In this document: piece by piece, positions 42,724 to 51,790 of the stretch | Position numbering within the stretch: position 1 is the stretch's first letter | Layout: each line of letters starts with the position of its first letter | Origin: Sphingomonadaceae bacterium | Lineage (GTDB): Bacteria > Pseudomonadota > Alphaproteobacteria > Sphingomonadales > Sphingomonadaceae | DNA length: 64,000 nucleotides | NCBI GenBank assembly: GCA_947463325.1 | Contig: CANHQT010000004.1 | Location: 48,810-112,809 of the forward strand | Direction of reading: 5' to 3' | The notes under the pieces: generated by a model | The model's input: only the letters and a program-made list of their open reading frames with translations | Database searches by the model: none | What the model was told of the DNA's origin: nothing | Position numbers and translations under genes: made by a program

Positions 42724-44862
42724 ATGCGCACTTCGCTGATCGCCGTTGCAGCCATGATGCTGGCGACGCCGGCCTTTGCCCAGGATGGATCGGGGAACCA
42801 ACCCAGCGCCGAAAGCGAGTCAGGCGACATTGTCGTCAGCTATATCCGCCAAGCCTATCGCGGGGAGTTCGCCCCGCGCGAGACACCGCAATCGGTTGGC
42901 GAGATTGACAGAGCCGCCATCGAAGATGCGGGCGCGCTGCGCCTGCCCGAAGCCCTGGATCTGGTCGCATCCGTTTCGCGCCAGAATAATCTTGGTGGCT
43001 TTTTTGATGCCTTTGCTGTGCGCGGGTTCGCCGGCGACGAGAATTTCCCCAGCAATTATCTGGTGAACGGTTTCAACGGCGGACGCGGCTTCGGCGGCGT
43101 GCGCGACACCGCAGGTATCGAGCGGATCGAAGTTCTGCGTGGCCCGACGGCAGCACTTTATGGCCGCGGGGAACCGGGCGGCAGCGTCAATCTGATCACC
43201 AAGCAGCCCGAATTTGGTCGCCTGTTCGGCTCTGTATCCGCGCAGATCGGCAGTTTTGACCGCTATCGCGGCGATATCGACGCCAACCTGCCTTTGGGCA
43301 ATTCCCTGTCCATCCGGTTGATCGGCTATACCGAAGAAGCGGGGAGTTTCCGCAATCGCCCTGACAGCGACCGGCGCGGGTTCCTGCCGTCCGTCGCGGT
43401 GAAACTGGGCGCGGACACGACGGCGCGCTATGATCTGGAATGGACGCAGACCCGTGCGCCCTTCGATCGCGGCACCATCGCGCCCAACGGCCAGTTCGGT
43501 TTCGTATCGCGCAGACTGTTCCTCGGCGAACCGGGCGATGGCCGCCATGTCGCGGACGTCCTTGGCCACCAATTGCAGATCGAGCATCGTTTTTCGGATG
43601 CATGGAGCCTGCTGGTCGGCGGCAGCTATCGCGAAACCAGCCTGGAAGGATTCTCGTCCGATCCGGAACTGGTGCGTTCGCGCCAGCGGCTTTACCAGGA
43701 CGGCCGGTCCCTGTCGCGCCAGCGCCGGTCGCGCGACTATGATGCCGAACATCTGGTGTTGCGCGCCGAATTGGCGGGCGATGTCGAATTGGCCGGTATG
43801 CGGCACCGCATCCTGATCGGCATCGACTATGATGATTACCAGAATGATCAGGTCTTCCGCCGTTTCCGCCCGCCGGCAGTCAGCGGCAACCCGAGCGCGC
43901 AGGCAGGCTATGTCTTCGATATCCTGAACCCGGTTTACGGCCGTTTCCCGCTGCCAACGCCGGGACCGTTGACCGACCGGCTGGATGAACAGCGCGCGAT
44001 CGGCATTTATCTGCAGGACCAGATCACGCTGAGCGATCGCTTTGCGGTACGTTTTGGCGGCCGGTACGACAATTATAATCTGCAGTCGCTCAACCGGCTG
44101 AACGCCGACGCCGACGAACGCGACTATGAACGGTTCAGCCCGCAGCTCGGCCTGGTCTTTACCGCGAGCCAGCAACTGTCGCTCTATGCCGCCTATGGCG
44201 AAGGATTCCGGCCCAATCTGGCCGCCGATGCCGCCGGCAATCTGTTCGATCCGGAAACCAGCCGGTCCTATGAAGTGGGCGCCAAATTCGGCCTGCTCGA
44301 CGACGCCATTCAGGGCACGCTGGCGCTGTTTTCCATGAACAAGCGCAATGTGCTGGCGGCTGACCCGCTCAATCCGGGCTTTTCGACCACCATCGGTGCC
44401 GCCCGCAGCCGCGGTCTGGAGTTCGATGTGACCGGCCGTCTGCCGGGCAATATCGATGTCATCCTGTCCTATGCCTATATCGACGCGGAAGCGCGCGCGG
44501 CCGTGCTGGATCCCAATTTCGGGTTGCAGATCAGGGTCGGTGACCCGTTGATCAACATCCCCAAGCACACGCTGGCAGCACAGATCGCCAAGACGGTCGA
44601 TATCGCCGATACATCTCTGCGGCTGGGTGTGGGCGTGCAGCATACCGGGCGCCGGCTGGGGGAAACGGCCACCACTTTCTTCCTGCCATCGCACACGCTG
44701 GTTCGTGCCTTTGCCGAATGGACCATCTCCGACAATCTCGAAGCCTTTGTGACAGTCAACAACCTCCTCAACGACACCTGGTATGCCAACAGCTTTGCAA
44801 CGCTGTTCCTGCAACCGGGCACGCCGCGTGACGCGGCCCTTGGCCTGCGCATCCGATTCTAA
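42724..44862 (+). CDS. TonB-dependent receptor, ferric-siderophore type
   Basis: A 712-residue outer-membrane receptor with a signal peptide (MRTSLIAVAAMMLATPAFAQ), a plug with AVRGFAGDENFPSNYLVNGF and VRDTAGIERIEVLRGPTAALYGRGEPGGSVNLITKQP, and a beta-barrel that ends in LGLRIRF, with the terminal Phe recognised by the BAM complex. The plug resembles FhuA/FpvA-type siderophore receptors. No clear TonB box or Fur box was identified by eye. It is followed by a PepSY protein, a common pairing for reduction or release of iron from siderophores. Confidence 0.93.
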   Translation: MRTSLIAVAAMMLATPAFAQDGSGNQPSAESESGDIVVSYIRQAYRGEFAPRETPQSVGEIDRAAIEDAGALRLPEALDLVASVSRQNNLGGFFDAFAVRGFAGDENFPSNYLVNGFNGGRGFGGVRDTAGIERIEVLRGPTAALYGRGEPGGSVNLITKQPEFGRLFGSVSAQIGSFDRYRGDIDANLPLGNSLSIRLIGYTEEAGSFRNRPDSDRRGFLPSVAVKLGADTTARYDLEWTQTRAPFDRGTIAPNGQFGFVSRRLFLGEPGDGRHVADVLGHQLQIEHRFSDAWSLLVGGSYRETSLEGFSSDPELVRSRQRLYQDGRSLSRQRRSRDYDAEHLVLRAELAGDVELAGMRHRILIGIDYDDYQNDQVFRRFRPPAVSGNPSAQAGYVFDILNPVYGRFPLPTPGPLTDRLDEQRAIGIYLQDQITLSDRFAVRFGGRYDNYNLQSLNRLNADADERDYERFSPQLGLVFTASQQLSLYAAYGEGFRPNLAADAAGNLFDPETSRSYEVGAKFGLLDDAIQGTLALFSMNKRNVLAADPLNPGFSTTIGAARSRGLEFDVTGRLPGNIDVILSYAYIDAEARAAVLDPNFGLQIRVGDPLINIPKHTLAAQIAKTVDIADTSLRLGVGVQHTGRRLGETATTFFLPSHTLVRAFAEWTISDNLEAFVTVNNLLNDTWYANSFATLFLQPGTPRDAALGLRIRF

Positions 44863-44877
44863 CGCGCGATGGAAAAA

Positions 44878-44917
44878 GCTGTGGCCAGTCGATCGATAAT
44901 CGACCACTGGCCGCAGC
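44878..44917 (+). other. Stem-loop between receptor and PepSY genes
   Basis: GCTGTGGCCAGT and ACTGGCCGCAGC pair over 12 positions with one G-U/T-C difference around a 16-base, self-complementary loop. It lies 16 bp after the receptor stop, without a U-run, and may tune expression of the PepSY gene or protect mRNA. Confidence 0.4.
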
Positions 44918-44946
44918 GTCCCATCGGGTGAAGAGGAGAGGCCCAC

Positions 44947-46053
44947 ATGTCCGCTCGTCGGCTGGTGCAACGCGCGCATGCGTGGCTCGGCCTGTCAGTC
45001 GGGCTGATCATCGTCCTGATCAGCACGACCGGATCGCTGCTGGTCTTCTATCCGGAGATTGACGCGGCGCTCCATCCAGCGGTGCAATCCGGAGAGATCG
45101 CAGACGATGCCGATCTGATCCGCGCCGAGGAGACATTGCGCGCATCCTATCCCGATCGCACCGGCCCCTGGCGGCTGGAGGTGACGGGGCAGCCAGGCGC
45201 CATTCCCGCCCGCTATTATAATCCACCGGAAACAGCGGGGCGCGCCTTTGCCCCCATGATGCTGTGGGTCAGCCCGGATGGCCGCGAGGTCGTGCGGACC
45301 GAATTCTGGGGCGATTATGCCATGACCTTCATCTACGACCTGCATTACCGGCTGCTGGCAGAGGGCGCGGGCGCCAAGCTGGTGGGCTATATCGGTCTGG
45401 TGGCCGTCATTCTTGTGCTGACCGGCCTGTGGAGTTTCTGGCCGCGCGGTTCATGGGCAAAGGCCCTCGCACTGCGGCTGCGCGGACACCCGCTGCGCCG
45501 CTGGCGTGATGCCCACAAGCTTGTTGGTCTGATCGGCCTCATCCCCTTGCTGATGCTGTTTGCGACGGGCGCCATGCTGGCATTGCCGGAGGAGAGCGAG
45601 ACGGTGCTGTCCCCCATCATCGGCAAGCCTGATCGCCAAAGCGCACCAGCGGTTCCGCCATTGCCGGTCGCGGCCGACCTTAGCGCCGCGCTCGCGCTTG
45701 CCCGCACGCAATTTCCCCAAGCGCGGCTGGCATGGATCGAAACCCCCGGAACAGAGGGCTGCTGCTTTCGCTTTCGTTTCCAGATTTCAGGCGACCCCAG
45801 CCGCCGCTTTCCGCACAGCTATGTCTGGGTGACCCGCAGCGGATCGACCATCGTTCAAAGCATCGATGCCAATGCCGCCAATGCGCATAGCCGGCTGCTC
45901 AATTGGCTCCACCCGCTGCATGACGGTTCGTTCGGCGGTCTGACCACCCGCATCCTGACCGCAGCAATGGGCCTCTTCCCCTTAATCCTGTTTGTCACCG
46001 GCCTTTACCGCTGGCGGTTGCGGCGCAAACAGCTGCGAGACGCTGGCTGTTGA
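44947..46053 (+). CDS. PepSY-associated TM-helix protein
   Basis: A 368-residue membrane protein of the PepSY_TM family with four apolar helices: LSVGLIIVLISTTGSLLVF, VGYIGLVAVILVLTGLWSFW, LVGLIGLIPLLMLFATGAML and ILTAAMGLFPLILFVTGLYRWRLR. HAWLGL and DLHYRLL near the first helix and HKLVGLIG and WLHPLHDG at the later ones supply histidines for possible heme. Members adjoining TonB-dependent siderophore receptors act as ferric-siderophore reductases. Here a good AGGAGAG precedes ATG 44947 by 5 bases. Linked to the receptor gene by an 84-bp gap. Confidence 0.9.
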   Translation: MSARRLVQRAHAWLGLSVGLIIVLISTTGSLLVFYPEIDAALHPAVQSGEIADDADLIRAEETLRASYPDRTGPWRLEVTGQPGAIPARYYNPPETAGRAFAPMMLWVSPDGREVVRTEFWGDYAMTFIYDLHYRLLAEGAGAKLVGYIGLVAVILVLTGLWSFWPRGSWAKALALRLRGHPLRRWRDAHKLVGLIGLIPLLMLFATGAMLALPEESETVLSPIIGKPDRQSAPAVPPLPVAADLSAALALARTQFPQARLAWIETPGTEGCCFRFRFQISGDPSRRFPHSYVWVTRSGSTIVQSIDANAANAHSRLLNWLHPLHDGSFGGLTTRILTAAMGLFPLILFVTGLYRWRLRRKQLRDAGC

Positions 46054-46068
46054 TAGAGTTGAAATGCC

Positions 46069-46115
46069 GCGGCCGGCGGCTCCACCAAGGGAACCGCCGG
46101 CCGCATGCATTTTTA
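46069..46115. terminator. Terminator between PepSY and autotransporter genes
   Basis: GCGGCCGGCGG (46069-46079) pairs with CCGCCGGCCGC (46094-46104), followed by ATGCATTTTT. It lies 15 bp after the PepSY stop and before the convergent autotransporter stop, so it can serve the plus-strand transcript and probably both. Confidence 0.75.
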
Positions 46116-46126
46116 TCCGGCAATGA

Positions 46127-49100
46127 TCAGAAGCGAAGCGAGATCGCTGCCCGATAGGTATCGTTGCGCACACCGGAGCGCCCAAAGTTGGTGTCCGCTG
46201 CCAGCGACAGCGACAGGTTGCCGGTGTCGACAGTGAGGCCGCCGGTCAGTTCCACCCAATTCTTGTCCTGACCCGCCATGCGGAACAGCACATTGCCGCC
46301 GACGCCGCCCACGAAATTGGCACCAAAGCCGGCCGCCGGATCGCGGAATTCGTGGACATAGTTGACGGTAACGTTCGGGCGAACCTTGCCCTTGCCCTGG
46401 AGGACGAGGCCAAGACGGCTCTGGATGCTACGATAATCGCTGCGGGCGATTTGCAGCGCCGAGGGCCCGCCGGTTTCCAGCGACCGCGAGAAATCGATCA
46501 GGCTGCTGCGGAGCGAAGCGCGGGGACCGAAACGGATCGGGCCTTCACTGGATTCCGCACCGATGCCGACTTCGCTGAGCACCGCCAGTGCATCTTCCTG
46601 CGAGCGCAGGACCAGATTGCCCGGCACCAGCACATCCGGCCGCTCCGTCGATGTCGAAAGCAGACCGGCACTGAGCTGCAGGTCGACATAGACAGTCGAG
46701 CCCAACTGCTGCTTGCCGTACAGGGTGCCCTGATAGAGTTGGCCGTCCGCCGACTGACCGCCGACCGAGGTCGTGCCGTCAAGATCGGTGTAAGAAAGCG
46801 CGATACCAAGAATGCCACGGTCCCCAACCTCTGTTTCGAGGCCGGAGGAGACGAAGAAGCCGTCGAAGGCATCACGCGGGCCGGCGACGAGCGAGCCCGC
46901 GAGCGGGCGGCTCGACCCTTCGACATAGCCCACAGCGAGGAAGCCGCTCATGGTATCCGGCAGTTCGGATTCGGCAATCATCGGCTGGGCTGCGACATCC
47001 GACATTACCGACATCGCGGCAGCAGGATTGCCCATCGCCCGGTCAAGCGCGGCCACCTGCACCGGACGCCCGTAGAAGGCCATCGACCCGCCCAGATTGC
47101 CCGGGACGAGGCCGAGCACACGGTTGCGGATCAGCCCGCTACCGGTATCCAGTGCCGAGATACCCAGCGCGTTTTGCAGCTCTTCTGCCCGCGGGGCCAG
47201 CGCCTCAAGCGTCGCCTGGATGGTCGCCGCATTCTGCAGATCGAGAACATCGAAGATCCGGCTCAGCGCGCCCGGTGCCCGGTTGCGGTCGAGCAACGAG
47301 GCATAGTTGCGCTGAACCTGCGACGCCTGATTGACCACGTTTGCGTAGCTGTTGGCGTTGATCCGGACCTGCACACTGTTGGCGTTGTAGATCAGCACCG
47401 GCTGCAAGATGGCGCTGAGCGCTGTCGGGGCCTGGAACGTACCTGTCATCCCGCCCTGCGCGGTGAGAACAGTATAAAGGTCCCCGAAGCGGATTATCGA
47501 GCCTGTGACCGGCGCCAAGGAAATGCGGCCGCCCAGCGTTGCAATGCCATTGGTGGCAGCACCCTGCGCGTTGGAGCTTTCCGCCGCAACGGCAATGCGG
47601 TCCGAAACGCCGTTGCCGCCAGTGTTGACGAACAGGTTAGAGCCCGACGACAGCACCAGATTGCCGCCAAAGGTCAGCGTACCGATGGTCGTATCCGTGC
47701 CGCCGGTGATCGTGCCCAGAACATTGGTGGTGAAAGGCGCGTTGATCCGCCCGGTGCCCATCAGGCCACCGCCCGCGAGGAGGAAATCCCCACGCGACGT
47801 CAATGTGCCGTTGACAGTCATGACACCGGCAAACTGGCGCACATCGATGAGGCTGGTGAGCGAGCCCGCCGATGCGATCGACAGACGCGAACCGGCACCC
47901 CCGATGGCAAAGCGGTCCACAACCACAACGCTGTCGAGCGTCGTCGTGCCATTGGCGGTCAGCGTCACATCAAAATAACGGCCGATGGCACCGGTGGCGC
48001 GCACCGGATCGACATTATTAGGAACGAAATTGGTCGCGCCCGCCAGACCGTTGGCAATCGTCGGCGCCGGTGTCGGCATCAGCGCAGCGATGTTGAACGC
48101 CTCCGGCGAAGTGGCACTGACGAAACCGCCATTGAACTCCATAGTCTCTGCCCCGCCGTCCGGCTGGATCGCAGACCCAGACGTGCCGATCGGGCGTTGA
48201 TCATTGGTCAAAGTGCCGGTGGCAACATTGAGGCAGCTGCTGGAACCGCCTGACTGGAAGCACATTTCCCCGAAACCGTTGCCGGTACCGGCATTCTGCT
48301 GACCGAGAGTCGATGGGACTCCATTCACCAGCTGGCCGTTGGCACCGATGACGAAATAGTTGGGATCGTTGACGGTCACCCAGTTGGCAGCATCGGTCCA
48401 CAGGCGGTCACCGGCGACATTGGTGACATAGCGATAGGGATTGTTCTCGGCGATCCAGTCCCAATAGAGGTAGAGCGGCTGGTAGAAGGACACAGTGCCA
48501 TAGCCGTTGGCGGGCTGACCGTTGAAGAAACGGGTATAGCCGCCGGACAGCACCCCGGTGATGACTTCACGGGCAAAGAAGCCCTGCAAAATGAGCGGTC
48601 CGCCCGAATCGCCCCCTGCGGTGCTTCCTTCGGTCGGCGTGGTGCCGCGCACCCGCGCATTATCCCGGAACGCGTTGAAATCGAACGGGCTGGCGCCCGA
48701 AAGGCCACGGCGGGGATCATCGAAGTCGATGAAGTAGAGATTCTGGGTCGGGCTGGTCGATGAACCAAACAGGAAGGTTTCGAACGTCCGCAGATCCGTG
48801 AGCGCGCCGATCACATTTTCCGCCACACGGCGACGGAAATCCGAATTGGACGCAGAACCGGTGGTGGCATTGCCATGCCGGCCATAGCCGGCGATCTGGA
48901 CGTTATAGCCCGTACCCGCAGCCGTCACAGTCGGCGTAGGCAGAGGCGAGAAGAGCAGGGCCCAGGTCGGCACATTCGCCGCAGGGGTATCAAGCGTCGC
49001 GGTTGCGACATCGCCGAACAGGAAGCTGCGGGCCGCAGGATCGAGCGACAACGGGCTGTATCGAACCTGATTCACATTATAGAGGAACTGCGCCGGGTTC

Positions 49101-49693
49101 GACAGGTGGCGCAGCGCATTGGGCTGGCCGCCGATCGTGGCGTTGATCCAGCGCTGGAGCGCCGGCAGATTGTCAGCCGCGAAGCCGAAGCTGATCGGCA
49201 CGCCGCCCGACCCGGAACCATAAGCGGTCGCCGCGCGCGTGTTGACACAGTGGGCCGCAAACAGAACCGTGCGCGGGTTGATGAGCGAACCGGTGCACAG
49301 ACCGATGAAGCCATTTCCCTGATCGACCACCATCTGGCCAACGCCCGTCACATTGACGGGATCCCGCGCCGTGGTGGAGGTGCCGGGATCGGCAATGACG
49401 ATCTGCGGTTCGGGGATGACATGCGCCGGCACCAGCGAGGTGGGGCCCTTTGCGGTCACGACCGGCGTGGCTGAATTATGCGGAACCGGGGCGACCATCG
49501 ATGCCGGGAGCATCGGGCCGGCAACCGACGGGCCATTAACCGACACAGTGTCAGCCGAGTCACCCGCGAGCAAATCTGCGGAGACAATCGACTGGGCAGT
49601 AGCAGGCGTCGCAGCGATCAGCGCGACCAATGCTGCAGAAAGCATGAAGGCCGAGCGACCCGAGCCGCCAGCGGTGCGAGGATATGCGATCAT
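46127..49693 (-). CDS. Autotransporter with trypsin-like serine protease domain
   Basis: An 1188-residue secreted surface protein. The signal peptide (ends ATPATAQ) is followed by an S1-type protease with the histidine in VLFAAHCVN, the aspartate region DVATATLDTP and the active serine in STAGGDSGGPLIL. A beta-helical autotransporter passenger (GVMTVNGTLTSRGDFLLAGGGLMGTGRINAP, GTLTFGGNLVLSSGSNL) and a translocator barrel of about 280 residues that ends in RAAISLRF complete it. A PATR-like repeat before the barrel is visible. The protein presumably cleaves itself or host/environmental proteins at the cell surface. It is transcribed alone; the 240-bp upstream gap holds no gene. Confidence 0.92.
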   Translation of the reverse strand: MIAYPRTAGGSGRSAFMLSAALVALIAATPATAQSIVSADLLAGDSADTVSVNGPSVAGPMLPASMVAPVPHNSATPVVTAKGPTSLVPAHVIPEPQIVIADPGTSTTARDPVNVTGVGQMVVDQGNGFIGLCTGSLINPRTVLFAAHCVNTRAATAYGSGSGGVPISFGFAADNLPALQRWINATIGGQPNALRHLSNPAQFLYNVNQVRYSPLSLDPAARSFLFGDVATATLDTPAANVPTWALLFSPLPTPTVTAAGTGYNVQIAGYGRHGNATTGSASNSDFRRRVAENVIGALTDLRTFETFLFGSSTSPTQNLYFIDFDDPRRGLSGASPFDFNAFRDNARVRGTTPTEGSTAGGDSGGPLILQGFFAREVITGVLSGGYTRFFNGQPANGYGTVSFYQPLYLYWDWIAENNPYRYVTNVAGDRLWTDAANWVTVNDPNYFVIGANGQLVNGVPSTLGQQNAGTGNGFGEMCFQSGGSSSCLNVATGTLTNDQRPIGTSGSAIQPDGGAETMEFNGGFVSATSPEAFNIAALMPTPAPTIANGLAGATNFVPNNVDPVRATGAIGRYFDVTLTANGTTTLDSVVVVDRFAIGGAGSRLSIASAGSLTSLIDVRQFAGVMTVNGTLTSRGDFLLAGGGLMGTGRINAPFTTNVLGTITGGTDTTIGTLTFGGNLVLSSGSNLFVNTGGNGVSDRIAVAAESSNAQGAATNGIATLGGRISLAPVTGSIIRFGDLYTVLTAQGGMTGTFQAPTALSAILQPVLIYNANSVQVRINANSYANVVNQASQVQRNYASLLDRNRAPGALSRIFDVLDLQNAATIQATLEALAPRAEELQNALGISALDTGSGLIRNRVLGLVPGNLGGSMAFYGRPVQVAALDRAMGNPAAAMSVMSDVAAQPMIAESELPDTMSGFLAVGYVEGSSRPLAGSLVAGPRDAFDGFFVSSGLETEVGDRGILGIALSYTDLDGTTSVGGQSADGQLYQGTLYGKQQLGSTVYVDLQLSAGLLSTSTERPDVLVPGNLVLRSQEDALAVLSEVGIGAESSEGPIRFGPRASLRSSLIDFSRSLETGGPSALQIARSDYRSIQSRLGLVLQGKGKVRPNVTVNYVHEFRDPAAGFGANFVGGVGGNVLFRMAGQDKNWVELTGGLTVDTGNLSLSLAADTNFGRSGVRNDTYRAAISLRF

Positions 49694-49933
49694 CGAGCCG
49701 AATCTCCCATCTCGTAAAATTGGTGATGCACGGGGAGGTATCGAGACTCTGACGCGGGTGCAATTTCAATTCATGCGAAAAGAGAGGGACAGATGCTGCC
49801 GTGCTTTTTCTGTCCAATATTGTTGTATTGGGTGACTCAGGGGGGCGAGCCGTGCGGTTGACCTGACCTTGCGAACCACATTCACTGGTACCATGATCAC
49901 AGCGACAGGCAGCACGAAGAAAAAGAGCGTAAG

Positions 49934-50692
49934 ATGCGGTTCCTGAAGGATTTGTTTCGAATCCGGCATGCAGCGCCGGTCGCGCGCGGGCCGATCAGCG
50001 ACGCGCAGTTCCGCATCAATGTGATCGAAAACTGCCAGCTATGGTTGAGCGAGCGGGAGGATATCCTGCACAAAAAACTCCGCGCCGATCCGCCGGAGCA
50101 TCCCGGCGACCTGTTCTACACGCTCGAAAAGCTGTCCCAATATGCGCTCGAGCTGGCGATGATCGACTGGCGCGAGGGGAAGGATCCCTCGCCCTGGTTG
50201 GCCGAGGTTCGCTCGGCCTTTGCTACCGCGCTGGCGGTGCGGCCGGACATAATGGTTGGCCATCGCAACCCCGGCCACATGGCCCTTCTCTCCGACCTGA
50301 TGGAATGGGACCTGCCATTCGAGACGGCCCCGCCGGGCGAAGAAGACCTCAAATATGCGATGATCTGGATGGACCGGTGGATCATCGCCGGCCTGTCCGA
50401 TCCGTCATGCTGGCCACTGAAGGCCGAGGCGCCGGCGACCAAGATCCAGTTCATCAACACCTGCCTTGACGATTATTGGGCGCTGCTGACCGGCCAGATC
50501 GACCCCGAGGAAGGGATGCGCCGCTGCATCCGCAATTACGAACGCCGAGCGACCCACCCCACATTCAAGGCGCTGCGATCCATCGATGCCGGTGGGCGAT
50601 ACAATGCGCTTTTCATCGACCTGACGCTCGCCGCGATCATGAAGAAGCGCGGGCTGGTTTCAGGCAGCGTGCATGACTGGCGGTGGGGGTAG
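49934..50692 (+). CDS. Hypothetical alpha-helical protein
   Basis: A 252-residue protein, predicted to be soluble and mostly helical. Recognisable short segments such as YTLEKLSQYALELAMIDWREG, WLAEVRSAFATALAVRPDIM and MWMDRWII-like motifs give a resemblance to polymorphic-toxin immunity proteins, but I cannot name a family. The apolar content is low and no signal peptide is present. Start 49934 is preceded by the purine-rich AAAGAGCG. The gene is flanked by dispersed repeats and a frameshifted gene, an accessory setting. Function unknown. Confidence 0.62.
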   Translation: MRFLKDLFRIRHAAPVARGPISDAQFRINVIENCQLWLSEREDILHKKLRADPPEHPGDLFYTLEKLSQYALELAMIDWREGKDPSPWLAEVRSAFATALAVRPDIMVGHRNPGHMALLSDLMEWDLPFETAPPGEEDLKYAMIWMDRWIIAGLSDPSCWPLKAEAPATKIQFINTCLDDYWALLTGQIDPEEGMRRCIRNYERRATHPTFKALRSIDAGGRYNALFIDLTLAAIMKKRGLVSGSVHDWRWG

Positions 50693-50713
50693 GGTGTAAC
50701 GACGGCCGGTGCA

Positions 50714-50737
50714 CGCCCTTCGCTGCGCTTCGGGACT
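50714..50737. repeat. Dispersed repeat block
   Basis: CGCCCTTCGCTGCGCTTCGG matches blocks at 31651 and 51510. It is one copy of a short family found in intergenic DNA of this window. Confidence 0.65.
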
Positions 50738-50794
50738 CACAATTGCCGTGGAAAGAATAACTCTGCCTGTAATGATCGCAAACGAAGGTTAGCA

Positions 50795-51431
50795 TCAAAG
50801 CTTTTCTAGCTTGCTCTGAAGCCTCGCGATACGGGCGTCCCAATCGCCTTTCCAACCTTGAGACTGGGCTTGCAGGCATATGCCTAGCGCCTCTGCGACT
50901 TCGCCACGCTTCTCGAGAATAATGGCAAGCTGTTTATAGCCATGATGTGATGGCAAGAACCCAAGCCCCCCCCAAGGCATCCTCTCTCAGGAACGCTTCG
51001 GCTGCTTGTGGTGCGATCGCAATTTGATCTCGACAAGCAATAATGGCGCGCTCCTGAGCAAAGCTATCAATATCTCGCCAACGGTAATAGACTTCAGCCT
51101 TAGCCTGATAGGTAAAGTGCTTGGTCAAGACGCTCGGAGAAATGGCGAGCAATTCCTCTGCCTTGTCCACAATGCGAAAACCGATTGTCCGATCAGCCTC
51201 TTTCTTGAACCAGCACGCCAAGTTCGAAAGAACCTTGCTTGGGTCATAATGAGGCCCGCTTGTATCGCCCTCAATCAGGACGCGCCCACCATCGCTTCCT
51301 CCCATCGGTTGATAGGTCGAAACAATGTGCTCTCGTTCGGCAAGATCGAATTCAATAAGCCACCAGTCGGCTAGATTGGCTTGTGCGATAAATCCGCCGA
51401 CTGGACTGGTCTTTTTTGAAAACGGCCACAT
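50795..51431 (-). pseudogene. TPR-like protein gene split by a G8 frameshift
   Basis: Two frames on the minus strand meet at a run of eight G (C run at 50956-50963). The upstream frame (165 aa, MWPFSKKTSPVGG...) ends after DALGGAWVLAITSWL. The downstream frame reads GLGFLPSHHGYKQLAIILEKRGEVAEALGICLQAQ. With seven G the frames join as DALGGLGFLPSHHGYK into one protein of about 210 residues, with helical TPR-like C-terminal repeats. So the gene is broken, phase-variable, slippage-decoded, or a sequencing error. The joined protein has no recognised function; it lies near tRNA-Tyr in repeat-rich DNA. Confidence 0.7.
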
Positions 51432-51508
51432 TGATGCAATCTCCGATTGTCACCGCTTAGCAGCCTAGTGCCCGGGAAGCTCGCATTTGTGCTCCGGACG
51501 GCCTGTGC

Positions 51509-51563
51509 GCGCCCTTCGCTTCGCTTCGGGATTTCATTGCCGCATCCGTCCCCCGGACGGATG
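51509..51563 (-). repeat. Repeat block and hairpin downstream of tRNA-Tyr
   Basis: CGCCCTTCGCTTCGCTTCGG then the hairpin CATCCGTCC-CCC-GGACGGATG (51543-51563). The same two elements lie downstream of tRNA-Ala. The hairpin lies 12 bp past the tRNA CCA and may terminate its transcript. Confidence 0.7.
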
Positions 51564-51575
51564 TCGGAAATGAAA

Positions 51576-51662
51576 TGGTGGACAGGGCTGGATTCGAACC
51601 AGCGTACGACAACGTCGGGCAGATTTACAGTCTGCTGCCTTTAACCACTCGGCCACCTGTCC
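51576..51662 (-). tRNA. tRNA-Tyr (GTA)
   Basis: The minus strand reads GGACAGG...CCTGTCC-A-CCA with D arm TGGCCGAGTGGTTAAAGGCA, anticodon loop CTGTAAA (GTA), a long variable arm (CCCGACGTTGTCGTAC) and T arm GCTGGTTCGAATCCAGC. It is 87 nt with an encoded CCA; a typical class II tRNA. Confidence 0.97.
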
Positions 51663-51790
51663 CCAAGATCCGCGGTGCCTGCCGTCATGCGGCGGGCGGG
51701 CGGCGCGGTTATCCGCCGCCGGCTCGGGAGAGGGGCGCAATGGCGAATGGCCGCTTGCCTGTCAATCAGGCGTGTGAAAAAGCGATAACC

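Noticed and set aside
42820-44979. 719-aa minus-strand frame opposite the TonB receptor
   Set aside because: It is a shadow of the receptor, whose signal peptide, plug and C-terminal Phe are clear on the plus strand.
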